Notes under the pieces: model-generated
Seen by the model: only the letters and a program-made list of their open reading frames with translations
Database searches by the model: none
What the model was told of the DNA's origin: nothing
Translations under genes and position numbers: made by a program
From: Bacteroidota bacterium
Lineage (GTDB): Bacteria > Bacteroidota > Ignavibacteria > Kryptoniales > JAKASW01
Assembly: GCA_021789975.1 (NCBI GenBank)
Contig: JAJYIT010000042.1
Location: forward strand, 1-37,644
Direction of reading: 5' to 3'
Length of the DNA stretch: 37,644 nucleotides
Part shown: positions 19,301 through 27,163 of the stretch, one piece after another
Layout of the letters: every line of letters starts with the position of its first letter
Position numbering within the stretch: the stretch's first letter is position 1

Positions 19301-19952
19301 ACTTGAATTGGACGGTTGTGTCGAGCTTAAATCGGTAGTTGAACACTCGAACGTCCATAGGCGGATGAACCTTTGGTTTTCTTGAAGGTTGATGTCCGGG
19401 TAACCCTCCGCCGCTTGCAGTACCGAGCCTTTGCCAGTGAACGCCATCCTCTGATCCGCTTACGTTTATCATCCAGCGGTTCTCATCTGCGCTATCCAGC
19501 AAAACATGACCTGACAGCGAAATGCTATCAACCTCCGGTATTTGATAATTGCCCGCCATCTCTACCTGCAGCCATGCCGTGGACGAATCTAGAGAAATCT
19601 GCGACGAGTTATGTCTGTCAAGAACCCATTCCCTTTCAATCTTCGGTAGAATCCCCTGCGTACTTGTTGTAGTTACTATCCATCCGGGAAGTGTTGTATC
19701 TATTATCCCATCAGTGACGAGTTCTGCGGTAAGGTTAAAATCGTATGCACTCGATTGGTACACCGGTCTGAATAAAGCCAAGTTCCGGTAATGGGTCGAA
19801 TCAATTCTCATTGATGGAGCGAAATTCTCGGATGGAGCGCCAGGATAGATGCCTACACCCAGAGTGTATTGTTCCAATTGGGGTGCACACCCGTATATGA
19901 GTAGGGCAATTAGGCAAACGGACAGAAAGCGAGTAGGCAATTTAGAAGTCAC
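16383..19952 (-). CDS. GH2 lipoprotein with two discoidin-like domains, exo-beta-glucosaminidase/mannosidase-like
   Basis: This protein of 1189 residues starts with a lipoprotein signal (SVCLIALLIYGC, Cys22). Two F5/8 type C (discoidin)-like domains follow at about 55-245 and 250-352, likely carbohydrate-binding. The GH2 jelly-roll domain (about 375-570: WLIATVPGTILTSYL, NFNGINWEAEVYLDG), an Ig-like domain and the TIM barrel (about 690-1000) come next. The segments GGNWGFPESMLRY and MNFTMIRNWVGQT resemble exo-beta-D-glucosaminidases of the CsxA group. The acid/base is Glu812 in FVGRNEGYP and the nucleophile is probably Glu871 in LHSEMGMP. CsxA itself uses Asp as acid/base, so the substrate may instead be a beta-mannoside or another aminosugar. 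No clear ribosome binding site precedes the ATG. Confidence 0.8.
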   Translation of the reverse strand: MTSKLPTRFLSVCLIALLIYGCAPQLEQYTLGVGIYPGAPSENFAPSMRIDSTHYRNLALFRPVYQSSAYDFNLTAELVTDGIIDTTLPGWIVTTTSTQGILPKIEREWVLDRHNSSQISLDSSTAWLQVEMAGNYQIPEVDSISLSGHVLLDSADENRWMINVSGSEDGVHWQRLGTASGGGLPGHQPSRKPKVHPPMDVRVFNYRFKLDTTVQFKYYRFNVNSPDARNWSIGIFGLYYKGRFAKIGGPYHFTNAWKSAGSGKEWVYVDLGSLCSINDVKLFWVRAALEGGIYVSDEARNWREVAALPVTFGNLMNIELPKETKARYVKVLMTKPAVPGEGYILSQLEVFGSGGPEVIQHPRAPVEAEGRMSLAGGSWRLQRASLVDRDGNAISKPDFNDHSWLIATVPGTILTSYLNDGAIPNPNYGDNQVLISDSYFYSNFWYRDVFIPPSSFKGRRMYLNFNGINWEAEVYLDGRCLGNIKGAFMRGRFDVTNILQPGRQNVLAVLIKKNSAPGFPKEPDRYSTQANGGQLGADNPTFEASVGWDWIPTIRGRDTGIWNNVYLSVSGPVTIRNPFVWTRVPVPDTTTASVHIQATIHNHEYRRVEGVLRGKFGHISFEKSVSLNPNATKTITLDPTTNPDLELHDPKLWWPNGYGAQNLYKVKLEFILDGRVSDSESLKVGVRQLTYSEVGGALRIWVNGRRFIARGGNWGFPESMLRYRKREYDIAVRLHKDMNFTMIRNWVGQTANMAFYKACDKYGIMVWQDFWLANPNDGPNPKHVKMFIKNMHDYVERIRNYPCVALFVGRNEGYPPKPLEEAMPKLLAELDPGVKYIPNSAEGPVSGRGPYGLMPTRFYFEYRATKRLHSEMGMPAIVSYASLKRMMPKKGMWPQSNMWGIHDFVLGGSQNGASFNKTIEDRFGRVDSLREWLWLADYIEYCGYRAMFEAQAENRMGLLIWMSHPAWPCLTFQTYDYYLDPTAGYFGCKEGCQPLHIEWNPVTDSIEVVNYSVKNGSGLNAIMEIKNLDGEAVLKEEKSYIDCPEDSVINVFRFVQPDSVSKVYVVELRLERGGKNISRNLYWRQVKEGNMKLILKIPKIRLFIHTVSSRKGNNWVLTTTLRNETEYAAPIVKLKVVGNKDSRRILPVIFSDNFITLLPGEQRTIRMRLNNDDTRGERPKVIVEGLNIQ

Positions 19953-19998
19953 ACGGTTCCAAAATAAAAGGAGAGGTCGACAACTGAGGAGATTGGTG

Positions 19999-20043
19999 AC
20001 CTTGCGAAGGCAACTAGGCGGGACCTGTACACCTTCGCAAGGT
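19999..20043. repeat. Perfect 12-bp inverted repeat (stem-loop) between beta-helix and GH2 genes
   Basis: ACCTTGCGAAGG at 19999-20010 is exactly complementary to CCTTCGCAAGGT at 20032-20043, with a 21-nt loop. In the minus-strand transcript it lies 9 nt after the beta-helix stop codon and 46 nt before the GH2 start. No T-run follows, so it is not a classical intrinsic terminator. A mRNA-stabilising or partial attenuation role would fit, with the receptor and surface-protein messages kept above those of the downstream enzymes. Confidence 0.7.
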
Positions 20044-20052
20044 GCCTGATTC

Positions 20053-21774
20053 TTACTTGAGAAGAAGCATCTTTTTTGTCATGATATTTGACCCCTGCTT
20101 GAGGGTGTAGAAATAGACCCCGCTAGCGTAGTGGTCCATGTTCACGTTGAATATATAATTACCAGCAGCTCTATAACCATGAGCGACAACATCAACCAAC
20201 TGGCCCAGAACGTTGTAAATACGCAAGCTCATAGCTCCTGATTGATTCAAGCTGACCGAGATATTGGTCGAAGGGTTGAAAGGGTTTGGATAATTCTGAC
20301 TCAGATCAAACTTTGTGGGCACCTGTGGACCATTTCCTTTGATTGCATTGACTCCACCTGCTTCCCATTCTTTCAGTTGAGATGGGAACCAGTTCAGGTC
20401 CCCCAATGCATACTTTCCTGTGCCCGCCATTTGAAGTGAATCATTGGTGTAGGCAAGGTTCTCAGGCACCGGGTAACTCTGTGTGTTCGCCCAATTCCGT
20501 GCAACCGAATTGAAAACGTCGAAGGGAGCAGTACTTGGCTGCCAAAAGAAACCGTGTGTTACGGCGCCCGTCCAATTGGCATCAATGGAATGAATCAGGC
20601 TGTCGACTGCCGGTCCGACTATCGCGTAAGCATACCCCGGGTCCACACTATCATTATTTGTCGCCACAAGGCCGGGCCACGATGTATGATTCGCAAACAT
20701 GGCTGCTGTTTCCACGTTCATCCAAGATGGTTGAACGATTATACCGGGGCCATTACTGGAGGCAGTGTCGCTTAATGCGGCCCAGTTGTCATAGAAAGCC
20801 TTTGGCCAAAAGTAATCATTATTCCGGACAACTACATTCCTTTGGGCTTCAGTCAAGCTATATGGAGGATTTGCAACGGATGTGAGCGAGTCGAACATAA
20901 GAATCGCCGGACCCTGAGCATCGTTAGTGAAAAGGTTCCCTTTCACCTGAGCGCTGTCCGCGCCATGAGCAAATAAACCATAAAAGATATTGTTCTGAAT
21001 GACAGCGTTCGTCGCTTGAGGTAATACAAGTGGTTCTGAGGCGTTCAGGAAAAACGTATTGTGATCAAGAAGGAAATACTTTGCATACTGCAATTCCCCA
21101 ATTATCGAGCGAGCCATGAGGAAAAAGGTATTATTTACGAACTCAGCGGTATCAACGGGGACTCCACTGATTGCCCAGAACCAAGCCAGTCCCTGCCAGC
21201 CAGGCCCATTGCAGTTTCGGACCTCGCAGTTTTTCATGAAAATACTGTTATAGTTGCCGTGCTCCCACATCGCATCTACATTGTTCAAGTCGCTGAATAC
21301 ATCATGATCCAAGATGTATGTAACACTGTCAGCGGACCCGAATGTTATTCGTTGTAGCGCCTTAAGTGAGTCGGGCCGATGCCCCTCAATGTACAAATTC
21401 CTAAGAGTGATTGTGCATGACCCTGTGGGTCGGATAAACTGGGTCGGGGCTGAATTGTTTGCAAGAATAAACGGAGCAATCACAGGAGGATGTCCGGTGA
21501 CCGGATTTGTCTTACCTACGATGGTCAGATTGAAATCGGTGGGGATGTAAGCGGTGATGTAATATGTCGTATCAACAGATCCAGTTTGCTGCAGCACATA
21601 TACACGGTTAGGATTCCTGCCTGCTGCTGTGTCGGCAATGATAACGGTGTTGAGGTTGCCTGGCGGCATAGCCGACACAACGAGCGTGTCAGATCCTTGA
21701 GCCAAGGTCTCAATCGGCGTTGTGAGGAGCGCCGCTGTCGCGATAAGAAGTATCGTGGTAATTGTTGCTTTCAT
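20053..21774 (-). CDS. T9SS-exported parallel beta-helix-like surface protein
   Basis: This 573-residue protein starts with a signal peptide (TILLIATAALLTTPIETLAQ). The central region repeats a short strand pattern typical of right-handed parallel beta-helices: ITLRNLYIEG, SIFMKNCEVRNCNG, AEFVNNTFFLM, FLLDHNTFFLN, AVIQNNIFYGL and AQVKGNLFTND. The QNNIFYG and VKGNLFTN forms are those of pectate-lyase-like folds. It ends in a T9SS sorting domain (QNYPNPFNPSTN to KKMLLLK). An AAGGGAG sequence precedes the ATG by about 8 nt. It directly follows the TonB receptor (48 nt), the place usually held by a SusD-like binding protein, so a surface glycan-binding role is plausible. A polysaccharide lyase or transferase role is the alternative; I see no catalytic signature. 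Confidence 0.78.
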   Translation of the reverse strand: MKATITTILLIATAALLTTPIETLAQGSDTLVVSAMPPGNLNTVIIADTAAGRNPNRVYVLQQTGSVDTTYYITAYIPTDFNLTIVGKTNPVTGHPPVIAPFILANNSAPTQFIRPTGSCTITLRNLYIEGHRPDSLKALQRITFGSADSVTYILDHDVFSDLNNVDAMWEHGNYNSIFMKNCEVRNCNGPGWQGLAWFWAISGVPVDTAEFVNNTFFLMARSIIGELQYAKYFLLDHNTFFLNASEPLVLPQATNAVIQNNIFYGLFAHGADSAQVKGNLFTNDAQGPAILMFDSLTSVANPPYSLTEAQRNVVVRNNDYFWPKAFYDNWAALSDTASSNGPGIIVQPSWMNVETAAMFANHTSWPGLVATNNDSVDPGYAYAIVGPAVDSLIHSIDANWTGAVTHGFFWQPSTAPFDVFNSVARNWANTQSYPVPENLAYTNDSLQMAGTGKYALGDLNWFPSQLKEWEAGGVNAIKGNGPQVPTKFDLSQNYPNPFNPSTNISVSLNQSGAMSLRIYNVLGQLVDVVAHGYRAAGNYIFNVNMDHYASGVYFYTLKQGSNIMTKKMLLLK

Positions 21775-21822
21775 GTTGGTTCTCCCTTCTTTTGATGAGT
21801 TGGAAAATTTGTTTCAATACCA

Positions 21823-24768
21823 CTACTGCAGACTCCACCGAAGACCGAAGTCCGCAGTCATCCCATAATCTTGTTCTGATGTGGGATAGCCTGATCCTTG
21901 GAGTAGATTGACGTCGCTTTCTCCGTTTATATTGTTAAGATTAAAATAGGCCTGCATTCCGGCCCATGGCAGATTCTGTTTGATTGCCAGATCCCATCTC
22001 ACATACTTCGCTTTATTCTGGCGTAGCTCCGGCCAGAAATTTGCGCTGGTGAAGACGTCGGCTTGGTATATCATCGACACAACCACAGAAAAGCCTTTGA
22101 AGTCATAGCCTGCAGAGAGATTCACAATATTATTTGGCTGGTCTACCAGACGCGCTGTGTAAAACGTATCGATGTGCACCGGTATGTACTTGGGAAAACC
22201 ACCGAGAATCGTCAAGGCATACGGGTACTTGGCCCCCGAAAATATATGTGTATAATTTACATCGAACACGAATCCAGTCAAGAGCCCCGGTAAATACCAG
22301 AAATGAGTCTGCCAGTCAAATTCTGTCCCCCAGACGTTAACCCGGAACGGATCATTTATTTTTGTGCTGAGCTCATATCCCTTGGTATATTCAGGAAGAC
22401 CGGGGTACTCGGACGGATCCGTGATGTACGTACTTCCCAATCCAAATATCAAATTATCAATTCGCTTCAGGAAGCCGTCGACTGTAAGCAATCCGATCGA
22501 GTTGTTATAAACCGATAATGCCAAATCGTAATTCTGAGAACGCGCCGGTTTTAGCGCATAGTTGTGCCATGTAACCGTCGACGAAAAGATGTCTATGATC
22601 GGTACGATCGAGGTAAAATCAGGATAAGTAAGAGTGTTCGTGTATGAAGCGCGAACTCCCAGCCACGATAGTGGTTTATAATTCATGCTGATATCAGGGA
22701 GCCAGTATCCGTGGTATTGGTCGATGGTCGTGTCCTGGTACGGATACGGTAGTGGAAAGGTATTACCTCTATAAGCAGTGGGTATCCTAGCAGCCGTGTA
22801 CGACGTCTTGAGCCCCTGATAGCGAACACCGGGAATGATGGTCAATTGAGGACCAATGTTCAGCGTAACCATGGCGTAGGCAGCACTCTCATATTCATTT
22901 CCTGTATAGTTGGTTGCAACTGCATCATAAGTGTTCGGAGTGTATGGACCGCCGGTAAATCCAAACATACCCACGGTGTATTTTTTGATGAGATTCATCA
23001 CCTGGGAAAGAAGGCCAAGATTAGTGCCAGGACCAATGCTGTAATTCCCATTGAGGAAATTCCCGTACCTATAGCTTGGATCTTCAAACATCGCGAATGG
23101 GAAGGGAGCAGACCCGTTTGGGTTGACGTTATACGGCGGCTCCGCCATCCACGGCATGGCTTCAATTATATCCGCACGAAGATTGACCGCGGTCTGGTCA
23201 TAAATATTTCCACTCCCATCAGCAGTGCTGTACCAACGATAAGTGTAACGATACTTTCCACCGAACTTTATTTTCGCCGTTACGAAGTCAGAGATATCGA
23301 AGCTCTTATCTATGTCGATTGAACCCGTAAGATTCCGCTGTTTGTTGTAACTGTTACTGCTGCTAATGCCGTTTAAGAACATGTTGTCAAGATTAGTCAT
23401 TGCTTGACCAGCTTCAGCGATCAAGACCGGATTTTCCCCTGCAGGAACAGTATTCAGGCCGGCAGGGCTTTGTTGGAACGAAAGGCCCCACGATGGCGGC
23501 GAATAATTGTCAGAGTAAGCCTGTGAAAATCTGACGTCTAGGTTGAATGATGAAATGTCTTGCTTGAAATCTAAAAGGTCAACAAGTGTATTCAAGGTGT
23601 TCTGTGACGCTCCAGCCTTATAGATTATGTAGTTGCGGTTTAGATCATAATCTTCCGCCCGGTTTTGTGTGTGGGTATAACCTCTGCTGAAAAAATTCAT
23701 GAAATCAAGTTTTCCCTTGGGCAACCTGTAATCCATTGAGACTGTCGCGTCGTACCGCTGCCTCTGCCTTGGAGTATAAGTTAAAGTGAGGGTTTGAAGT
23801 AGTAACGGATTATAGGCATTGAAGTTCTGAGTTTGCTGTGCATAGCCTGCGCTCAACTGATCGTCCGTAAGATCCACATTTTCGACAACACCCTGTACGA
23901 GAATTCCGAACTTGTTGTCAAAGTAACGATCGCCGATCGCACCCGAGAATTTGTAGTCATTACTGTAGGCGTTCTGAAGGCCATTATATCCGCCCTGCGC
24001 AGAGAGATCTACTTCCGGTGCCCCCGATGGAGTTCGTCTTGCCTCTCTGATTCCGAAGTCTACCACCCCTCCCAAGACTGCAGCATCCATATCGGGCGTA
24101 ACCGTCTTATAAACTTTGATGCTGTTCAGCATATTGGAGGAGATCATGCTCATGTCAACGGCGCGATTACTCGTCGAAGTCGCTGCCATTTGAACTCCAT
24201 CGATCATGACTTCGTTGTATTTCGGTTGAAGGCCGCGAATTGCCACCTCATACCCCTCGCCGCCCGACCGCAGCAAGTAGACACCAGGCAACCTTCCGAC
24301 CGATTCCGCGGCATTGGCGTCAGGTAATGCCTGAATCCGCGCGGCAGAAACAACGTTCACAATATTTTGGGAAGAGAGTTGCTGGTTGATTAAGGCGTTC
24401 TGTCCGCTTGCCTGAGCCGTCACAGTGACCCCTTTGGCCTTCACTCCGACAGCTTGCAGTTCCAGGTCTTCAAGCAGACGGATGCCCGGCTCAACTTTTA
24501 CAGCAACTTCCAGATTCCTGTAACCGATGTAGCTAACGCGCATCGTATAAGGGCCCGGCGGCACATTTGAAATCGAATACCTGCCGTTGAGAGTTGTCGA
24601 CGCACCAAGGCCCGTCCCTTTCAGAAGCACATTCGCACCTGGAAGCGGATCGCCCGTTTTGGCATCTATCACTCTGCCGGAAATAGTGCCTGGGGTCTGC
24701 GCCAGGGCCAGTATCGGCAGACAAAACATAACTGCAACAACAAAACCGGTCGTTTTTTTCACGGACAT
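21823..24768 (-). CDS. TonB-dependent outer-membrane receptor (glycan importer)
   Basis: This 981-residue receptor has a signal peptide (VVAVMFCLPILALAQ). A carboxypeptidase-regulatory-like domain lies at about 25-105 (GTISGRVIDAKTGDPLPGANV, IGYRNLEV). A plug follows at about 115-235 (NVVSAARIQALPDANAAESV, GRLPGVYLLR, YEVAIRGLQPKYNEVMIDGV), then a 22-strand barrel region. The plug form LPDANAAESVGRLPGV is that of the proteobacterial/Caulobacter-type sugar receptors rather than classic SusC. It should import oligosaccharides using TonB energy. The start at 24768 is set by AAGGAAGGAG at 6 nt; the frame is open to 24864. No SusD partner follows. A hairpin lies between the upstream aldolase gene and this one. 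Confidence 0.9.
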   Translation of the reverse strand: MSVKKTTGFVVAVMFCLPILALAQTPGTISGRVIDAKTGDPLPGANVLLKGTGLGASTTLNGRYSISNVPPGPYTMRVSYIGYRNLEVAVKVEPGIRLLEDLELQAVGVKAKGVTVTAQASGQNALINQQLSSQNIVNVVSAARIQALPDANAAESVGRLPGVYLLRSGGEGYEVAIRGLQPKYNEVMIDGVQMAATSTSNRAVDMSMISSNMLNSIKVYKTVTPDMDAAVLGGVVDFGIREARRTPSGAPEVDLSAQGGYNGLQNAYSNDYKFSGAIGDRYFDNKFGILVQGVVENVDLTDDQLSAGYAQQTQNFNAYNPLLLQTLTLTYTPRQRQRYDATVSMDYRLPKGKLDFMNFFSRGYTHTQNRAEDYDLNRNYIIYKAGASQNTLNTLVDLLDFKQDISSFNLDVRFSQAYSDNYSPPSWGLSFQQSPAGLNTVPAGENPVLIAEAGQAMTNLDNMFLNGISSSNSYNKQRNLTGSIDIDKSFDISDFVTAKIKFGGKYRYTYRWYSTADGSGNIYDQTAVNLRADIIEAMPWMAEPPYNVNPNGSAPFPFAMFEDPSYRYGNFLNGNYSIGPGTNLGLLSQVMNLIKKYTVGMFGFTGGPYTPNTYDAVATNYTGNEYESAAYAMVTLNIGPQLTIIPGVRYQGLKTSYTAARIPTAYRGNTFPLPYPYQDTTIDQYHGYWLPDISMNYKPLSWLGVRASYTNTLTYPDFTSIVPIIDIFSSTVTWHNYALKPARSQNYDLALSVYNNSIGLLTVDGFLKRIDNLIFGLGSTYITDPSEYPGLPEYTKGYELSTKINDPFRVNVWGTEFDWQTHFWYLPGLLTGFVFDVNYTHIFSGAKYPYALTILGGFPKYIPVHIDTFYTARLVDQPNNIVNLSAGYDFKGFSVVVSMIYQADVFTSANFWPELRQNKAKYVRWDLAIKQNLPWAGMQAYFNLNNINGESDVNLLQGSGYPTSEQDYGMTADFGLRWSLQ

Positions 24769-24873
24769 TTTGTTCTCCTTCCTTAATGTCAAAAAACTTG
24801 CAGTCCCGATTTGTCCGGGCGTTAGCGAATATCTGAAGTGAGGGTACCTCTGAAGCAGGGGCAAGAAGCGCCG

Positions 24874-24895
24874 AAAAAGTGTGGGCTCACTTTTT
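24874..24895 (-). terminator. Weak hairpin overlapping the aldolase stop codon
   Basis: AAAAAGTG at 24874-24881 is complementary to CACTTTTT at 24888-24895 with a 6-nt loop. In the transcript the 5' arm includes the end of the aldolase coding sequence and its UGA; the 3' arm ends in UUUUU. The stem is A/U-rich, so termination would be partial at best. It would separate the intracellular catabolic genes from the receptor/enzyme block. Confidence 0.4.
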
Positions 24896-25924
24896 GAAAC
24901 TTGAGAAGAACCCTACGCCGTCGTCTCTTTTCTCAACGATGTACTCTATCGCCTGATCTACCGAATATCCTTCATGAATTATCTTGGACAGCGACATCGC
25001 TATTGCTCGCGGATCGTCATCCTGAACAAAGGTCACGTTCCGGCCCACCATCGCGCCGCGAACGTTTGGAGCAGACTTCATTCCGTGCGCGAACGATTTT
25101 ATCGTGTCTACCGGCGATTCTTTAGCCGGACCACCGAGAAGGAGTATAGGAAGTGTAGTCGATCTGGCAACACGCTCGAAATCCTCGTTGTAGGAAAGCT
25201 TCAGCCAAGTGTATAGCGAAGTCTCGCCAAGTGCTGCCGCCGCACCAGCGTCCCGCACAAGCGGCTCAAGATCCGTCCTGAACGCGTAAGCCTTCTCTCT
25301 CCCCTCAACCGTGGCTGGCTCTATGAATGCATACAACCCAAGCCGGCTCAGCTCGGTTATAGCATTCGCGCATTCTCGTATGGTTATCAGTGAGCCGTGA
25401 TCCGACGGTTCCAACCTGTACAGCATCTTCCCCCCGTCCAGATTCATCCTCTTCAGGCTTTGCGCCGTGTAAGAGGTAAATGCATCTTCCATTTCGTGAA
25501 TTGAACCGGCATGTCCACCGCGGTTCATACATCCTATAATTACCTTTTCGTCGAGGAAACTTTTGCCTGTCTTCTCCTTGTAAAGGTAATCAACTATCAG
25601 AATGTCTTCGATCATATCGGTCGTTGCCATGACTCCGTCGAATTCTTCATCGGTAATCACCCGCAAGACGCGACCGAGATACTCATACCTGTCTCCCATG
25701 CCGATTGGATCATTTCGCAGAGCAGTCACTCTTCTTCCTGGATGATCCGCCGCGAGTATTATAAGCTTGCCGTCTCTGGTAAGTTTAGTCCTCCGCTTTC
25801 TTTCTTCAATATGCTTTATGACTTTGTCCCTATGATCAACTCTTGCTTCTGTGATCTTATGAAACAAACTCTTCGGGAAAAAATCCTCCAGCCTGAACTG
25901 ATAATCGGTCGGTTCTTGACCCAT
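24887..25924 (-). CDS. Class I aldolase of the DhnA/LacD/Cgl0159-like (beta/alpha)8 family
   Basis: This cytoplasmic protein of 345 residues resembles the aldolase family that includes LacD, DhnA-type fructose-bisphosphate aldolases and the corynebacterial Cgl0159 protein of an inositol catabolic cluster. Characteristic segments are GKLIILAADHPGRR, DGVMATTDMIEDI, MNRGGHAG and ILLLGGPAKE. The expected reaction is retro-aldol cleavage of a ketose phosphate to a triose phosphate and an aldehyde, which the upstream aldehyde dehydrogenase could oxidise. I cannot assign the Schiff-base lysine with certainty. The start at 25924 (MGQEPTDYQF) has TAGGA at 6 nt; the open frame from 25981 begins only with TTG. 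It lies about 100 nt after galM. Confidence 0.7.
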   Translation of the reverse strand: MGQEPTDYQFRLEDFFPKSLFHKITEARVDHRDKVIKHIEERKRRTKLTRDGKLIILAADHPGRRVTALRNDPIGMGDRYEYLGRVLRVITDEEFDGVMATTDMIEDILIVDYLYKEKTGKSFLDEKVIIGCMNRGGHAGSIHEMEDAFTSYTAQSLKRMNLDGGKMLYRLEPSDHGSLITIRECANAITELSRLGLYAFIEPATVEGREKAYAFRTDLEPLVRDAGAAAALGETSLYTWLKLSYNEDFERVARSTTLPILLLGGPAKESPVDTIKSFAHGMKSAPNVRGAMVGRNVTFVQDDDPRAIAMSLSKIIHEGYSVDQAIEYIVEKRDDGVGFFSSFKK

Positions 25925-26028
25925 ATTATTCCTACGATTTGGTCTTTTCTCTTTTGTTGTGCTTTTCACAAACGATTCCAATCTCTTCGTCTCCTCGGCC
26001 GGCCTTGTAGGTCGTTGACTATCATCTT

Positions 26029-27072
26029 TTAATCCACCCCAAACTGGTAGATTGTTGTTCGCTTGTACGCCTGCCCAGGCCGAAGTACGACCGATGGGAA
26101 CAATTTCACGTTAGGTGCATTCGGGAAATCCTGGCATTCCAGGCATAAACCAGACCTAGGTCGTATCGGGATACCGCCCTTGCCGACCACCTTACCGTCC
26201 AGATAATTTCCGGAATACAGCTGAACCCCGGGTTGATCAGTCAACACTTCCAGGAGCCTGCCTGTGGACGGCTCGTATAGTCTGGCTGCTTGGCGAACGT
26301 TCCCGGTAAAATCATTCAACACAAAGTTCTGATCATAGCCATTTGCCAATTTCAGCTGTTCATAAGAATCGTTTATCCGATCGCCGACAGCCGTGGATTT
26401 CCTGAAGTCCAGCGGCGTATTGGCAACGTTTCTAATTTCACCGGTAGGGACAGACAAATCATCAGTAGGGGTAAAACAGTTCGAATTAATAGCGAGAAAA
26501 TGGTCCAGAATTGTATTCGCCGGCGAACCAGTCAGGTTGAAGTAACCATGGTTGGTCAAATTGACGATTGTCGGCTTGTCAGTCGTAGCTGTGTATTTCA
26601 TCTTGAACTGATTGTCTTTCGTCAACGAATACAATACCTTTACCTGCATGGTCCCAGGGAATCCCTCATCGCCGTCTGGACTGAAGAGAGTAAACTCGAC
26701 CGACGCGTCATCATTCTGATTTACGATGCGTGATTTCCAATAATGCTTATCAAATCCGACTGTACCACCATGCAAATGGTTCCCTTTGCTATTGACCGTC
26801 ACCTGATATTCTTTTCCGTCGATAACGAACTTTCCGTATCTAATCCTATTTGCAAAACGTCCTACGGTAGCCCCCAGATAGAATCTTCCGCCGACATAGT
26901 TACAAAGATCGGCGTGACCAAGCGTCACGTCTGCAGACTTGCCGTCCCGGTCAGGGACTTCAATCCCGGCAATTGCAGCACCGTAGTTAACCAGCGTCAC
27001 CTTCATCATCTTGTCGTTAGTCAGAACAAAAGACTCAAGATTATTTCCGAGTTTCTCGGTGCTTACATTCAT
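26029..27072 (-). CDS. galM: Aldose 1-epimerase (galactose mutarotase)
   Basis: This 347-residue protein interconverts alpha and beta anomers of aldoses such as glucose or galactose. Conserved GalM segments are GATVGRFANRI, NHLHGG, NLTNHGYFNL with the catalytic base-partner His175, NGYDQNF, and LECQDFPNAPN with catalytic Glu312. The usual form of the last motif is LETQxxPDSPN, so this copy is only slightly diverged. There is no signal peptide, so it is cytoplasmic. GGGAG lies 6 nt before the ATG. It sits between kinase and aldolase genes. Retaining and inverting exo-glycosidases release particular anomers, and a mutarotase would feed the isomerase. Confidence 0.9.
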   Translation of the reverse strand: MNVSTEKLGNNLESFVLTNDKMMKVTLVNYGAAIAGIEVPDRDGKSADVTLGHADLCNYVGGRFYLGATVGRFANRIRYGKFVIDGKEYQVTVNSKGNHLHGGTVGFDKHYWKSRIVNQNDDASVEFTLFSPDGDEGFPGTMQVKVLYSLTKDNQFKMKYTATTDKPTIVNLTNHGYFNLTGSPANTILDHFLAINSNCFTPTDDLSVPTGEIRNVANTPLDFRKSTAVGDRINDSYEQLKLANGYDQNFVLNDFTGNVRQAARLYEPSTGRLLEVLTDQPGVQLYSGNYLDGKVVGKGGIPIRPRSGLCLECQDFPNAPNVKLFPSVVLRPGQAYKRTTIYQFGVD

Positions 27073-27163
27073 CTTTTCTCCCGAACCAAACGAATAAACC
27101 TCCCCGCTGCAAGCGGCTGGGAATTCAACCCTGAGTGATTATAGATTGGCCGCTGCCTCTGGG

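Noticed and set aside
20053-21774. SusD-like protein after the TonB receptor
   Set aside because: There is no lipoprotein signal and no TPR-like helical pattern; the protein is beta-rich with beta-helix repeats and a T9SS tail.
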